Part shown: positions 30,777-39,390 of the stretch, piece after piece | Position numbering within the stretch: the stretch's first letter is position 1 | Layout: every line of letters begins with the position of its first letter | Assembly: GCA_017408395.1 (NCBI GenBank) | Contig: JAFQUQ010000060.1 | Location: 1 to 41,779, forward strand | Direction: 5' to 3' | Origin: Oscillospiraceae bacterium | Lineage (GTDB): Bacteria; Bacillota; Clostridia; Oscillospirales; Ruminococcaceae | DNA length: 41,779 nucleotides | Notes under the pieces: generated by a model | The model's database searches: none | Told to the model about the DNA's origin: nothing | What the model saw: only the letters and a program-made list of their open reading frames with translations | Position numbers and translations under genes: made by a program

Positions 30777-32114
30777 ATGTACGATTCTAATAATTATAAT
30801 TATTCCGAGGGAAGCTTTACACCTGTTGAGCCTGAGGAAAAGCCTTCAAAGAAAAGCGGCGGTGCAGGCAAGGCGATTGCGGCAATACTGGCTGTTGTCC
30901 TTATAGGCGGTGCTTCGGGTTACGGCGGAGCGTGCCTTGCGAATATGAACAATGAAACAGTTTCCGTTTCCGCTGACGGTACCGTTGCCGAAACACAGCG
31001 TCCCGTTGTTACGGCTTCCACCGAGCAGGCTTCATCTGCGGAAGCGCTTACCAATAAGCCAAAGCCTGTGGGAAGCGTGCTTACAACTGCCGAGGTAATA
31101 AACAAGGTAACACCTTCCGTTGTTCATATCACCTCTGAATTTGACGATATGAGTTCAGGTGCAACAGGCACAGGCATCGTTTTTACAGCTGACGGCTACA
31201 TTGTTACAAACGCTCACGTTATTTCGGCTGAACAGCAGATACGCACAAATAATAACGATACCTACCCAAGCTTCGGAAACGACCCCTTCAGCTTCTTTGA
31301 AAACTTCTATAATTTCGGCGGAGGCGGCAATTATGAGACCGTGGTTGTTGACGCTGAAAAGGTCACCGTTACAATGTCGGACGGCACCGAATACGAAGCA
31401 GAGGTTATCGGAAGCGACGCAAACACCGACCTTGCTGTACTTAAAATTGAGGCTGACAATCTCACGGCTGCTGAGATAGGCGACTCAAAGGCGCTGGTAA
31501 TGGGCGATACGGCTATTACCCTCGGCTATCCTCTGGGACTGGGACTTTCCGCTTCGGACGGTATCATTTCGGGTCTTGACAAGGAAATGTCCGTTGAGGT
31601 CGCAGGCGGAAGCGTTACAATGAATCTTCTCCAGACCGATGCTGCTATAAACTCAGGCAACTCAGGCGGTCCTCTTCTCAACAGCAGAGGTCAGGTCGTT
31701 GGCATAACCTCCTCAAAGCTTACAGGCTCAAGCATTGACGGCGTAGGCTTTGCAATTCCGATAACAGACGCTCTCCCTATCATAAACGAGCTTATGACTA
31801 CGGGCGAGGTAAAGAATACTATCCCTAAAATCGGTATCACGGGTATGGAGATCACCCAGTCGGTACAGCGTTACTACGGTCTGCCTATTGAAAGCGGCGT
31901 GTTCGTAGAATCCGTTGAACCCGGCTCCTGCGCTGAAAAGGCAGGCATTGCCGCAGGCGACGTTATCGTTGCCGCTGACGGCGAGGAGGTAACGGATATG
32001 GATACCCTTATCAAGCTTAAGAACAAGCACAAGGCAGGAGAAAAAATGATAATCACTCTTGCAAGAAGCAACGGAAATATTGATGTTGAGCTTATACTTG
32101 ACGTTGATGAATGA
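30777..32114 (+). CDS. HtrA/DegP-type serine protease with one PDZ domain
   Basis: 445 residues. A cytoplasmic N-terminal tail of about 30 residues, a membrane helix (about 32-52), a Thr/Ser-rich linker, then a trypsin-like domain with His147 (TNAHV), Asp218 (NTDLAVLK) and Ser296 (NSGNSGGPL), and one PDZ domain (about 350-440). This is the membrane-tethered HtrA layout of Firmicutes, active outside the membrane in quality control and in processing of secreted proteins. A Gly/Asn/Phe-rich insert (about 160-186) corresponds to the regulatory loop between the catalytic His and Asp. The ATG follows AAAGGAAC. Single-gene unit. Confidence 0.93.
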   Translation: MYDSNNYNYSEGSFTPVEPEEKPSKKSGGAGKAIAAILAVVLIGGASGYGGACLANMNNETVSVSADGTVAETQRPVVTASTEQASSAEALTNKPKPVGSVLTTAEVINKVTPSVVHITSEFDDMSSGATGTGIVFTADGYIVTNAHVISAEQQIRTNNNDTYPSFGNDPFSFFENFYNFGGGGNYETVVVDAEKVTVTMSDGTEYEAEVIGSDANTDLAVLKIEADNLTAAEIGDSKALVMGDTAITLGYPLGLGLSASDGIISGLDKEMSVEVAGGSVTMNLLQTDAAINSGNSGGPLLNSRGQVVGITSSKLTGSSIDGVGFAIPITDALPIINELMTTGEVKNTIPKIGITGMEITQSVQRYYGLPIESGVFVESVEPGSCAEKAGIAAGDVIVAADGEEVTDMDTLIKLKNKHKAGEKMIITLARSNGNIDVELILDVDE

Positions 32115-32139
32115 TCCTTTTCAATAATCTTTAAAGCGG

Positions 32140-32177
32140 CTGCTGCGGAATATTCTGCGGCAGCAGTTTTATTTTTA
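32140..32177 (+). terminator. Terminator of the HtrA gene
   Basis: CTGCTGC (32140-32146) pairs with GCAGCAG (32160-32166), followed by TTTTATTTTT. Confidence 0.75.
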
Positions 32178-32190
32178 CAGGCATAATAAA

Positions 32191-32618
32191 CCAAAAAATC
32201 CGCAAGCTTCAGGCTTACGGATCTTTGGTGAAAGGGAGGTGTGTATGTTAAACTTTATAAAGTGAATTGTTTGTTTGCTGCCCTCGCTGCAGGGATATTT
32301 CCCTGCTTGGGGACAGCTGTTATATATTTACAGCCGTTTATTTTTTTCGGCATTTTAAGCGTCGTCTGCGGTTTAAGGGGAAATTTCCGCAGACAAGGAG
32401 AAAGTTTAAGGAAAGTGAAAAGGAATTTTTCATTTGATAAACTGTTGAAAGCTTTTTGTTTCTTTCAATGATTAAATTATAGTACGGATTTGTGTTAAAA
32501 ATATGAAAACGAAGCGAAAAGGAGCAAAAATCGGAATGTCAAAGCGATGATATTTCCTTTTATATATGGGACAGGGCAGGTTAAAATAATACAGATTTCC
32601 GCAGAGGAGGTGTGAAAA
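32191..32618 (+). other. Structured non-coding stretch with a strong ribosome site and hexapeptide ORF
   Basis: A compound hairpin (32191-32228, outer CCAAA/TTTGG, inner TCCG/CGGA and AAGC/GCTT) is followed by AAAGGGAGG and an ATG at 32245 that reads only MLNFIK before a stop. A 76-residue frame from GTG 32241 touches the Shine-Dalgarno and looks non-coding. Further stems are GCAGGGA/TCCCTGC (32289-32306) and GTCTGCGG/CCGCAGAC (about 32365-32395). The stretch may be a leader for the gene at 32619. A weak TTTATA-17-TAAAAT lies shortly before that gene. Confidence 0.4.
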
Positions 32619-33011
32619 ATGCTTGGGAAAATCAGAGAAAATGCGGTAGTTTTCCTGTTCGGCGGTATTCTGTATTCGATGATAGAAATCTGCTTCAGGG
32701 GACACACCCACTGGTCGATGACGCTTACGGGCGGAATGTGTCTGGTGATAATGTACCGTCATTTTGAGGCGTACCCTTTTGAAAGTATGCTGGCAAAGTG
32801 TCTGTTCGGGGCGATGGTCATTACTGCGCTGGAATTTGCGGTGGGGTGTGTTGTAAACCTTATGCTGGGGTGGAACGTGTGGGATTATTCGTCACGTCCG
32901 TTCAACATAATGGGACAGGTCTGCCTGCTGTTTTCGGCAATGTGGTTCCTGCTGTCCGTGCCTGCTGTCTATCTTTGCAGAATGTTTAAAAATAAATTCG
33001 GCGGTGCGTAG
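32619..33011 (+). CDS. CmpB-like ABC-transporter type IV membrane protein (PF06541-like)
   Basis: 130 residues with four predicted helices. The opening (FLFGGILYSMIEICFRGHTHWSM) and later VNLMLGWNVWDYSSRPFNIMGQVCL match the conserved Trp/Asp/Tyr signature of the 'putative ABC-transporter type IV' family common in Clostridia. No ATPase or substrate-binding gene is adjacent, so the transporter name is nominal. The ribosome site AGAGGAGG is strong. Confidence 0.8.
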   Translation: MLGKIRENAVVFLFGGILYSMIEICFRGHTHWSMTLTGGMCLVIMYRHFEAYPFESMLAKCLFGAMVITALEFAVGCVVNLMLGWNVWDYSSRPFNIMGQVCLLFSAMWFLLSVPAVYLCRMFKNKFGGA

Positions 33012-33061
33012 AAAGTAGTATATGAAGGTAAATTTTTGTGCAAAATTTTTGCGTGGTCTAC

Positions 33062-33090
33062 TGGACTTTTATACAAAAATGTGATATACT
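33062..33090 (+). promoter_or_regulatory. Promoter of the FN3 surface protein gene
   Basis: TGGACT (33062-33067), 17 bases, TGA+TATACT (33085-33090). It gives a long leader of about 145 bases. Confidence 0.55.
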
Positions 33091-33206
33091 GTATTTAAAT
33101 ATCATTAACATAGGATAATTGCCTGTGTATTTATACTCATTGTATAATTCAACAAAAATATACTGACAAACTTGTGCAGACTTCTGTTTCAGATACCCAC
33201 TTGGAG

Positions 33207-33243
33207 AAGGAGGAGGCTCTGTTTAAGAGCAAATTCGGTTATG
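33207..33243 (+). promoter_or_regulatory. Hairpin-bridged ribosome binding site
   Basis: AAGGAGG (33207-33213) is 27 bases from the ATG at 33241. Between them GCTCT (33216-33220) pairs with AGAGC (33226-33230) over GTTTA, leaving a 10-base linker to the ATG. The geometry is the same as at 3241-3274. Confidence 0.5.
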
Positions 33244-36200
33244 ATCAATTTTGACGCCAAAAAAAGAATACTGAAAAAACTTTCGGCAGTTGCGGAGAAG
33301 AACGCTCTGCTTCTGCTGCCGTGCCTTATTGCGGCAGGCTGTGTAAAGCTGTTTTATTTTATTGTCTGCAACATTGACATTGCCCTTTCGGACAGCAACG
33401 GCAACTTCCTGGGCATAAAATCCAGCAGAAAGGAAGCGGCTCCGAAGCCTAAGAAGCAGGACGAGATCGTTTATTCAAGACGTCCCCTCAGGTTCAGATT
33501 TGTTTCTGCGGTGCTCTCCTTTGCATTTGCAATGATGATAGTGCCTGCGGCGGTGCTTACAACTGCTTTTGCGGCGTTTGACCCAAATCAGTACAAGCTT
33601 GAAACCGAGTATGATTTTGATCCGCCAAGATACTATGAAGAAAGACTTAATCATATCGAAGCGCCTACACTTATTACAAATGCCTGCGTTCCCGGCGACA
33701 GCGCTTTCCAGGTTGCGTGGGAATGGGAATACCCTGTCAAGCTTACAGATGACCCGAGAGCATACTCCTTTGAAGTTTACTACACCTCAGGTACCGACAG
33801 TAAGCAGCTTGCAGGCAATGTAAAGGCTGTAAACACCCAGAGCCAGTATGAATATATTATAGAAGGTCTTGACCCTAAGCGTGAGTACACCTTTACTGTT
33901 GTTGCAAAGACATCCATACCTTATTATATCATTGAACAGATGTATGACAGCGACGACAATCCTTATGATGTATGGAAAAAGCTTGGCGCAAACGACTGGA
34001 AGACCGTAAAGGCCGAAAGCAGCGGCTATACTGCCGAGCCTTATGCATACCTTACTCCCGACCCTGTGTTTACTGTGCAGTATTACAGGACAGGCGAGCA
34101 GGCACCGGGCGATATTCCGGGAAATGATACCGAGCAGAGAGTTATCCTTACTCTTCTTAAGGAAACCGACGGTGCGACGGGTTATATTGTTTACAGAAAA
34201 AATCTTGACGACAAGAACCCTGTTGAACTGGAAATAGGTCAGTGGAAGGCTGAGGAGCTTGCGGCAGGCATCGAGCTTGGCAACGGTAGGATACAGAAGT
34301 CGGGCAAAGACCATACTCTTGCTCCTACTACTCTTTACAGCTACCGTGTTGTTGCATACAAGAATGCTTTCGACGAAACCTATGCAGGTGAATACAGCAA
34401 TGTGCTGGACAATTACTTCATTAAGAGTATAAGCTCAAAAAGCGGTACTATACATACAATGACTGCAAAAACCAGCGTTTCGGCAAAGAATGACGAAACC
34501 TCCATCACCGTTACCTGGACAAAGGTTGACAGAGCTACGGGTTATTATCTGTACCGTCTTACAGATGAAGAAAATACCAAGTATCTTAACGGCGAACTCA
34601 ATATCGAGGATTACCTCGTAAAGAAATACGACGACGGAAGCAAGACCCTGTCCTATGTGGATACGGCTGCTGACAACAAGGTGACATACTGGTATTATGT
34701 TGCGGCTTACCGTGATTATTCGGCAGGCGGCGGCTCCAGTGCAAGCGAAGAGATCGGTCAGCTTGCTCACACCTCACATTCGCTGAATACAACCATCAGC
34801 ACTCCTCAGAGCGTTGTTGCAACTCCTGACGACGGCAAGAATATCGTTACATGGAGCTGTCTTGACAAGAAGGTTGCGGGCTTTGAGATCAGAGTTACAA
34901 AGCTTACCGACAAGGAAGGCAACGACCTTGCTCTCAAGGACGCTGACGGCAATTTTATCCTCGATGAAAACGGCAACAAGACTTATGAGTATGTTGACGT
35001 ATTCTCAGTAGGTCCGACTCCTTTGAAATGGGAGCATACGGGTCTGCTTAACGGCGAAACATATCAGTACGAGATCCAGGCATTCAAGATCATCAACGAG
35101 GTAAAGGAGCCTGTCAGTGACTTCTCCAAGCCTCCTGCTGTTGCAACGGTAGGTCTTCCTTTCTACGCTCCGCAGGATATTACAGCTACCCCGGGTGACG
35201 GTCAGATTACTGTTGAATGGTCAAAGGTTGACAGAGCTACCGAGTATATCCTCCACATCTACAAAATCACAGGCAACTTTATTCAGGAAGTGGGCACAAA
35301 GACCCTTACAACCAACAAGTACGTTCACAAGAACCTTAAAAACGGCGATAAGTATATGTACTATGTTATCGCAAAGAAGGTCGTAAACAACGACCCTGTC
35401 TACACAGAGGAGTCCGAGCACGTTACTGCTGTTGTAGGTATTCCGCTTCTTGCTCCTACCGACCTTGAAGCAAAGGTAACAAACGAAACTGTTGAGCTCA
35501 GCTGGACAGCCGTAAAGGGCGCTGACGGTTACTATGTATATGTAATCGGCGACGGCAAGACTGAACAGTATGACGTTACAAAGAACAAGTTCTCACATCA
35601 GGCTAAATACGGCGTGAGATACACATATTACGTTATCCCTTACAAGAACATCATCACTTCCGACGGCGTTCAGAAGTGGACGGGTCCTTCCTCAGACACG
35701 ATCTCAGTCGTTGCGGGAATTCTCCTTGACGCTCCTACCAACCTTCAGGCTGAAATGAAGGACGGCGAGATCGAGCTTACGTGGGATAAGGTAACAGGCG
35801 CTGAAGGTTATATCGTTTATGTAATGGTAGACGGCGAAACTACAACATATACTGTTACAAAGAACAGCTTCCTTCATACAGGCGTAATCTCAGGCAAGGT
35901 TTATTCCTACTTTGTAAAGGCATTCAAGACCGTAAACGGCACAAAGATCTACAGCCTGCCGTCAAGTACGGTTTCCATCAAGGCAGGCGAGTATCTCGCA
36001 GCACCTAAGGATTTCACGGTTGAAACCGAAGACGCAAACGCTATCCTTTCCTGGACAAAGGTTGCAGGTGCAGAGGGTTATATCGTTTATGCTTACAAGA
36101 GCGGCGAGTCCTATGAATTCGACGTTTCCAAAACGGGCTACACACACACGGGCCTTACAAACGGCGATGTATGGCACTATTATGTAAAGGCATACAAGAC

Positions 36201-37218
36201 CGTAAACAACGGTCAGAGAGTTTACAGTGAGCCTACCACTACAAGAACTGTTACTATCGGTGCTTCACTCAACGCTCCCGTTGACCTTGTTGCTACCGCA
36301 GGCGACCGTCAGATAGACCTCAGCTGGACTGCTGTAAAGAACGCAGAGGGCTATGTTGTTTACATCTACAACGAGGGAAGTGAAAGCTTCGTTCCTCTTA
36401 CAGTTGTTTCAAAGCCCGGCTATTCTCACGTGGGACTTAAGAACGGCACAAAGTACACTTATATGGTTGCCGCTTTCAGAACAATAAACGGCGAGAGAGT
36501 CTACGGTGAATATTCAATGGCGGTTTCCGCTATTCCTACATCGGGAAGCGCTGCTGATCTGGATTTACTGCTCAACATCAAGGGTACTTCCCCTTACGGC
36601 ATTTCCCACAGCGAGCTTATTTCCGCAGCTGCAAACCACGAGGCATTTGACGAGTCCGTTGACATTTACTTCTCCGTAAACGAGGAGTCCACAAACGCTA
36701 TCAAGAATGTTCTCAAGCATTTTGCAAACGGTCTTAAGAGCTTTATCATCTATCCGTTTGACATAAGCACTTATTATGCTGATACGCTGGTTTCGGTTGA
36801 CCCTAACCCGGGCTACAGCATTACAATTACAATGCCTATCCCTGATAAGCTTGTAAAATACCGTGACTACATTACAGTTGTCCACATTGACACAGGCAGC
36901 TCAAATGTTATCACAGAGGAAAGCGACGCTGTTTATACAGACTCTGCTGACCTTGAAGTGCTTCCGAGTGCTGTTATTGAAATAAACGGCATATGGTGCA
37001 TCCAGTTTGTAACAACAAGCTGTTCACCGTTTGCGTTTGTAATCTACAAGGAAAATATGATGGACGTTTCCTCCGAGGCTGCCGCAGGTGCAGGCGGTTT
37101 TGCAGGCGCATTCAATACGGGTGTGTTCCTGTTTACTGCACTTCCTGACATTATGCCCCAGGAAAAGAAAACAAAGTTCGTTGTTTCCGCAAAGAAATAT
37201 TACAGAATTAAAAAGTAA
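33241..37218 (+). CDS. Large cell-surface fibronectin type III repeat protein
   Basis: 1325 residues from ATG 33241; the frame is open upstream to 33172 but that part is Arg-rich and non-coding in character. A first hydrophobic segment lies at about 22-48 and a second, signal-like one at about 88-111, so the mature part starts late. About nine FN3-type domains follow, the last five nearly regular at about 90 residues with openings such as APTDLEAKVTNETVELSWTA and core GAEGYIVYV. A distinct C-terminal domain of about 200 residues has VDIYFSVNEE and YSITITMPIP and ends in a weak hydrophobic stretch with a Lys-rich tail. There is no LPXTG or enzyme domain. Probably a scaffold or adhesin. Confidence 0.87.
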   Translation: MINFDAKKRILKKLSAVAEKNALLLLPCLIAAGCVKLFYFIVCNIDIALSDSNGNFLGIKSSRKEAAPKPKKQDEIVYSRRPLRFRFVSAVLSFAFAMMIVPAAVLTTAFAAFDPNQYKLETEYDFDPPRYYEERLNHIEAPTLITNACVPGDSAFQVAWEWEYPVKLTDDPRAYSFEVYYTSGTDSKQLAGNVKAVNTQSQYEYIIEGLDPKREYTFTVVAKTSIPYYIIEQMYDSDDNPYDVWKKLGANDWKTVKAESSGYTAEPYAYLTPDPVFTVQYYRTGEQAPGDIPGNDTEQRVILTLLKETDGATGYIVYRKNLDDKNPVELEIGQWKAEELAAGIELGNGRIQKSGKDHTLAPTTLYSYRVVAYKNAFDETYAGEYSNVLDNYFIKSISSKSGTIHTMTAKTSVSAKNDETSITVTWTKVDRATGYYLYRLTDEENTKYLNGELNIEDYLVKKYDDGSKTLSYVDTAADNKVTYWYYVAAYRDYSAGGGSSASEEIGQLAHTSHSLNTTISTPQSVVATPDDGKNIVTWSCLDKKVAGFEIRVTKLTDKEGNDLALKDADGNFILDENGNKTYEYVDVFSVGPTPLKWEHTGLLNGETYQYEIQAFKIINEVKEPVSDFSKPPAVATVGLPFYAPQDITATPGDGQITVEWSKVDRATEYILHIYKITGNFIQEVGTKTLTTNKYVHKNLKNGDKYMYYVIAKKVVNNDPVYTEESEHVTAVVGIPLLAPTDLEAKVTNETVELSWTAVKGADGYYVYVIGDGKTEQYDVTKNKFSHQAKYGVRYTYYVIPYKNIITSDGVQKWTGPSSDTISVVAGILLDAPTNLQAEMKDGEIELTWDKVTGAEGYIVYVMVDGETTTYTVTKNSFLHTGVISGKVYSYFVKAFKTVNGTKIYSLPSSTVSIKAGEYLAAPKDFTVETEDANAILSWTKVAGAEGYIVYAYKSGESYEFDVSKTGYTHTGLTNGDVWHYYVKAYKTVNNGQRVYSEPTTTRTVTIGASLNAPVDLVATAGDRQIDLSWTAVKNAEGYVVYIYNEGSESFVPLTVVSKPGYSHVGLKNGTKYTYMVAAFRTINGERVYGEYSMAVSAIPTSGSAADLDLLLNIKGTSPYGISHSELISAAANHEAFDESVDIYFSVNEESTNAIKNVLKHFANGLKSFIIYPFDISTYYADTLVSVDPNPGYSITITMPIPDKLVKYRDYITVVHIDTGSSNVITEESDAVYTDSADLEVLPSAVIEINGIWCIQFVTTSCSPFAFVIYKENMMDVSSEAAAGAGGFAGAFNTGVFLFTALPDIMPQEKKTKFVVSAKKYYRIKK

Positions 37219-37224
37219 TAAAAT

Positions 37225-37259
37225 ACAGCCTGATGTTTAAAATGCATCAGGCTGTTTGA
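37225..37259 (+). terminator. Terminator of the FN3 protein gene
   Basis: ACAGCCTGATG (37225-37235) pairs perfectly with CATCAGGCTGT (37245-37255); the T-run is short. Confidence 0.7.
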
Positions 37260-37277
37260 TTGAATTGGGGGTATTTT

Positions 37278-38447
37278 ATGATCAAGCTTCTGATTAAGGC
37301 TTTTGTCAAGGATTATGAAAAAACGGGAGATAAAAAAGTCCGTGAAAGATACTGCGTGCTGGGCGGTGCGGCAGGTGCGGTCTGCAATCTGATACTGTTC
37401 GGCATAAAGCTTGCGATAGGAATTGCAATGAACAGCATTGCGGTAATGTCGGACGCTTTCAACAACCTTTCCGATATGGGAAGCTGCTTTGTTGCGGTTA
37501 TCGGTGCAAAAATGGCAGGCAGACGTCCTGACAGGGAGCACCCCTTCGGTCACGGCAGAATTGAATATATTTCCTCCCTTATCGTTGCGTTTATGATAAT
37601 GCTGGTGGGCTTTGAGCTGCTTAAAACTTCCTTTGATAAAATAAGAAATCCTGAAGAAATGACCTTCAGCGTGACAATGATAATCATTCTTGCGGCGTCA
37701 TTGCTTGTAAAGTTCTGGATGTTCTGTGCTTACAGATACATCGGCAGGACCATAAATTCTACGGTAATGCTTGCAACCGCTAAGGACAGCATAAACGACG
37801 TAATTTCCACAAGCGCCGTAATTATTGCCACTGTAATAGGAAATTTCCTGCCGTTTAAAATAGACGGTATCGTCGGTCTTGTTGTTGCGGTTTACATTAT
37901 GATAGGCGGATTTAATCTTGCAAAGGACACAATCGACCTTCTTCTCGGCACAAAGCCTTCGGATGAGCTTATAAAAAGTATCGGCGGAGAGGTTATGCGT
38001 CACAGGGAGATCGTCGGTATGCACGACCTTATCGTTCACGACTACGGTCCGGGACGTGTTTTTGCGTCTGTTCACGCAGAGGTGCCCGATAATGCTGACA
38101 TCGTTCAGGCTCACGAAATAATCGACAGGATAGAGCGTGACGTTATGGATAAAATGGGCGTAGTGCTTGTTATTCATATGGACCCTATCACCGTTGACAA
38201 CGAATTTGTAAACGGATTAAAGCAGATGGTAATGGAAACCGCCGCAGAAATTGAGCCTTCCTGTTCGATACACGACTTCCGTATAACAGACGGCGAGGAC
38301 AGGATAAATGTTATTTTTGATATTATTATGCCTGATGTGTTTGATCCGAAGTCACGTGAAAGCAAGGTCGGGGAGCTTAAAAAGCGTGTTGCGGAAAAGG
38401 ACGGACGTTTATGTCTTGTGGTGACAATAGATGAGGTGTACGCATGA
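37278..38447 (+). CDS. Cation diffusion facilitator (CDF) metal exporter
   Basis: 389 residues from ATG 37278, with GGGGG at 37267-37271; an upstream TTG would add six residues and overlap the ribosome site. Six helices, with metal-site residues NxxxD in TM2 (DAFNNLSDMGS) and DxxxD in TM5 (AKDSINDVIST). TM5 has Asp where zinc-specific CDF proteins have His, which points to manganese or iron. The cytoplasmic C-terminal domain (GRVFASVHAEVPDN, VVLVIHMDP) is standard, followed by a longer tail of about 85 residues. Exports divalent metal in exchange for protons. Its last four bases overlap the next gene (ATGA), so the two are translationally coupled. Confidence 0.9.
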   Translation: MIKLLIKAFVKDYEKTGDKKVRERYCVLGGAAGAVCNLILFGIKLAIGIAMNSIAVMSDAFNNLSDMGSCFVAVIGAKMAGRRPDREHPFGHGRIEYISSLIVAFMIMLVGFELLKTSFDKIRNPEEMTFSVTMIIILAASLLVKFWMFCAYRYIGRTINSTVMLATAKDSINDVISTSAVIIATVIGNFLPFKIDGIVGLVVAVYIMIGGFNLAKDTIDLLLGTKPSDELIKSIGGEVMRHREIVGMHDLIVHDYGPGRVFASVHAEVPDNADIVQAHEIIDRIERDVMDKMGVVLVIHMDPITVDNEFVNGLKQMVMETAAEIEPSCSIHDFRITDGEDRINVIFDIIMPDVFDPKSRESKVGELKKRVAEKDGRLCLVVTIDEVYA

Positions 38448-39169
38448 CAAACAAGGAGATCACCGTCATATGCGGTGAAAATGAAATTACCTACTATCTT
38501 ACAAAAAAGAGCGTGAAAAATATCAACCTGCGTATAAAAGAGGACGGAACGGTAAAGGTTTCGGCTCCCCACAAAATCAAGCAGGAGGTTATTGACGAGT
38601 TTGTAAGGTCAAAATATGATTTTATCGTAAAAAGCCGTGAGGAAATGAAGGAGCGTGCAGACAACAACCCTGAGCCTGACGCTGACGACGTTTACTGCGA
38701 GGGCAAGGAGCTTCGCTATCTGGGCACGAAATACACGCTTAAAATTGAAAAAGCGGAAGATGACGAGGTTGTCACGGAGGGCAGGTTTATTGTTGCGAGA
38801 ACTATTGATACGGAAAATCTTGCCTATATAAAAAAGATGGTGAACAACTGGTACTATAATAAGACAAGGGAGCTTTTCAAGCGGCTTAACGAGGAAACTT
38901 ACAGCGTATACCGTGAATATTACAACGTGCCGAAAGCAAATATACAGATAAAAAGTATGAAATCAAGATGGGGCTGCTGTTATATGAAAGAGGGAAAAAT
39001 CGTTATGAACAGCAGGCTTATCTACTATCCCGAAATGTCGGTGAGGTAAGTTTTCATTCACGAATACGCTCATTTTATGGTACCGGGTCACGACAGAAGC
39101 TTTTACAGGATAGTGGGACGGTTTATGAACGACTACAAACGCTGGTCGGATCGTCTGAAACGTCCGTAA
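38444..39169 (+). pseudogene. YgjP-type zinc metallopeptidase interrupted by an in-frame TAA
   Basis: The frame opens at 38444 and stops at 39047-39049 after 201 residues, ending PEMSVR. The same frame continues after the stop with VFIHEYAHFMVPGHDRSFYR to TAA 39167-39169. The zinc motif HEYAH and third ligand in GHDRSF lie after the stop, while the family's KSMKSRWGCCYMKEGKIVMN lies before it. The TAA stands where relatives usually have Tyr (pattern YVxxHE), one base from TAT or TAC. As sequenced the product lacks the active site. The cause could be a real nonsense mutation, a base-calling error or readthrough. Intact length would be 241 residues. Confidence 0.82.
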
Positions 39170-39278
39170 AATACAACAATTTCTTTGCTGTTTCTTAGGT
39201 AAAGTTGTCGGTTTATACAAACTTTTGAAAAATAATCATTTATAACATTTATGTAACAAAAAAACCACAATTAAGGTC

Positions 39279-39351
39279 TATAATACAAAAGTTGCTTAAA
39301 GCAGCACCGTGCAGTTATCTTAGCGTGTTTGTAGCAGATAATTGTACGGTG
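39279..39351 (+). promoter_or_regulatory. -10 box and structured leader of the antiporter gene
   Basis: TATAAT at 39279-39284 has a poor -35. The leader contains a 16-bp stem CACCGTGCAGTTATCT (39305-39320)/AGATAATTGTACGGTG (39336-39351) with two G-U pairs and a 15-base loop. It is followed about 40 bases later by the ribosome site GGGAGGG. Such a stable leader stem before a cation antiporter could be part of a riboswitch or other cis-element, but I cannot match it to a named class. Confidence 0.5.
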
Positions 39352-39390
39352 ATTTATTTGAGCACACGGATTATTGTGGGAGGGAAAACA

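Noticed and set aside
32241-32471. 76-codon frame from GTG as a protein gene
   Set aside because: Its start touches the Shine-Dalgarno, codon use and composition look non-coding, and the better-spaced ATG at 32245 opens another frame that stops after six codons.
33172-33240. Upstream start for the FN3 protein
   Set aside because: The extra 23 residues are Arg/Cys-rich, include the Shine-Dalgarno and hairpin, and have no ribosome site of their own.
38444-39169. Frameshift as cause of the broken YgjP gene
   Set aside because: The downstream HEYAH region is in the same frame as the upstream part; only the single TAA interrupts it.
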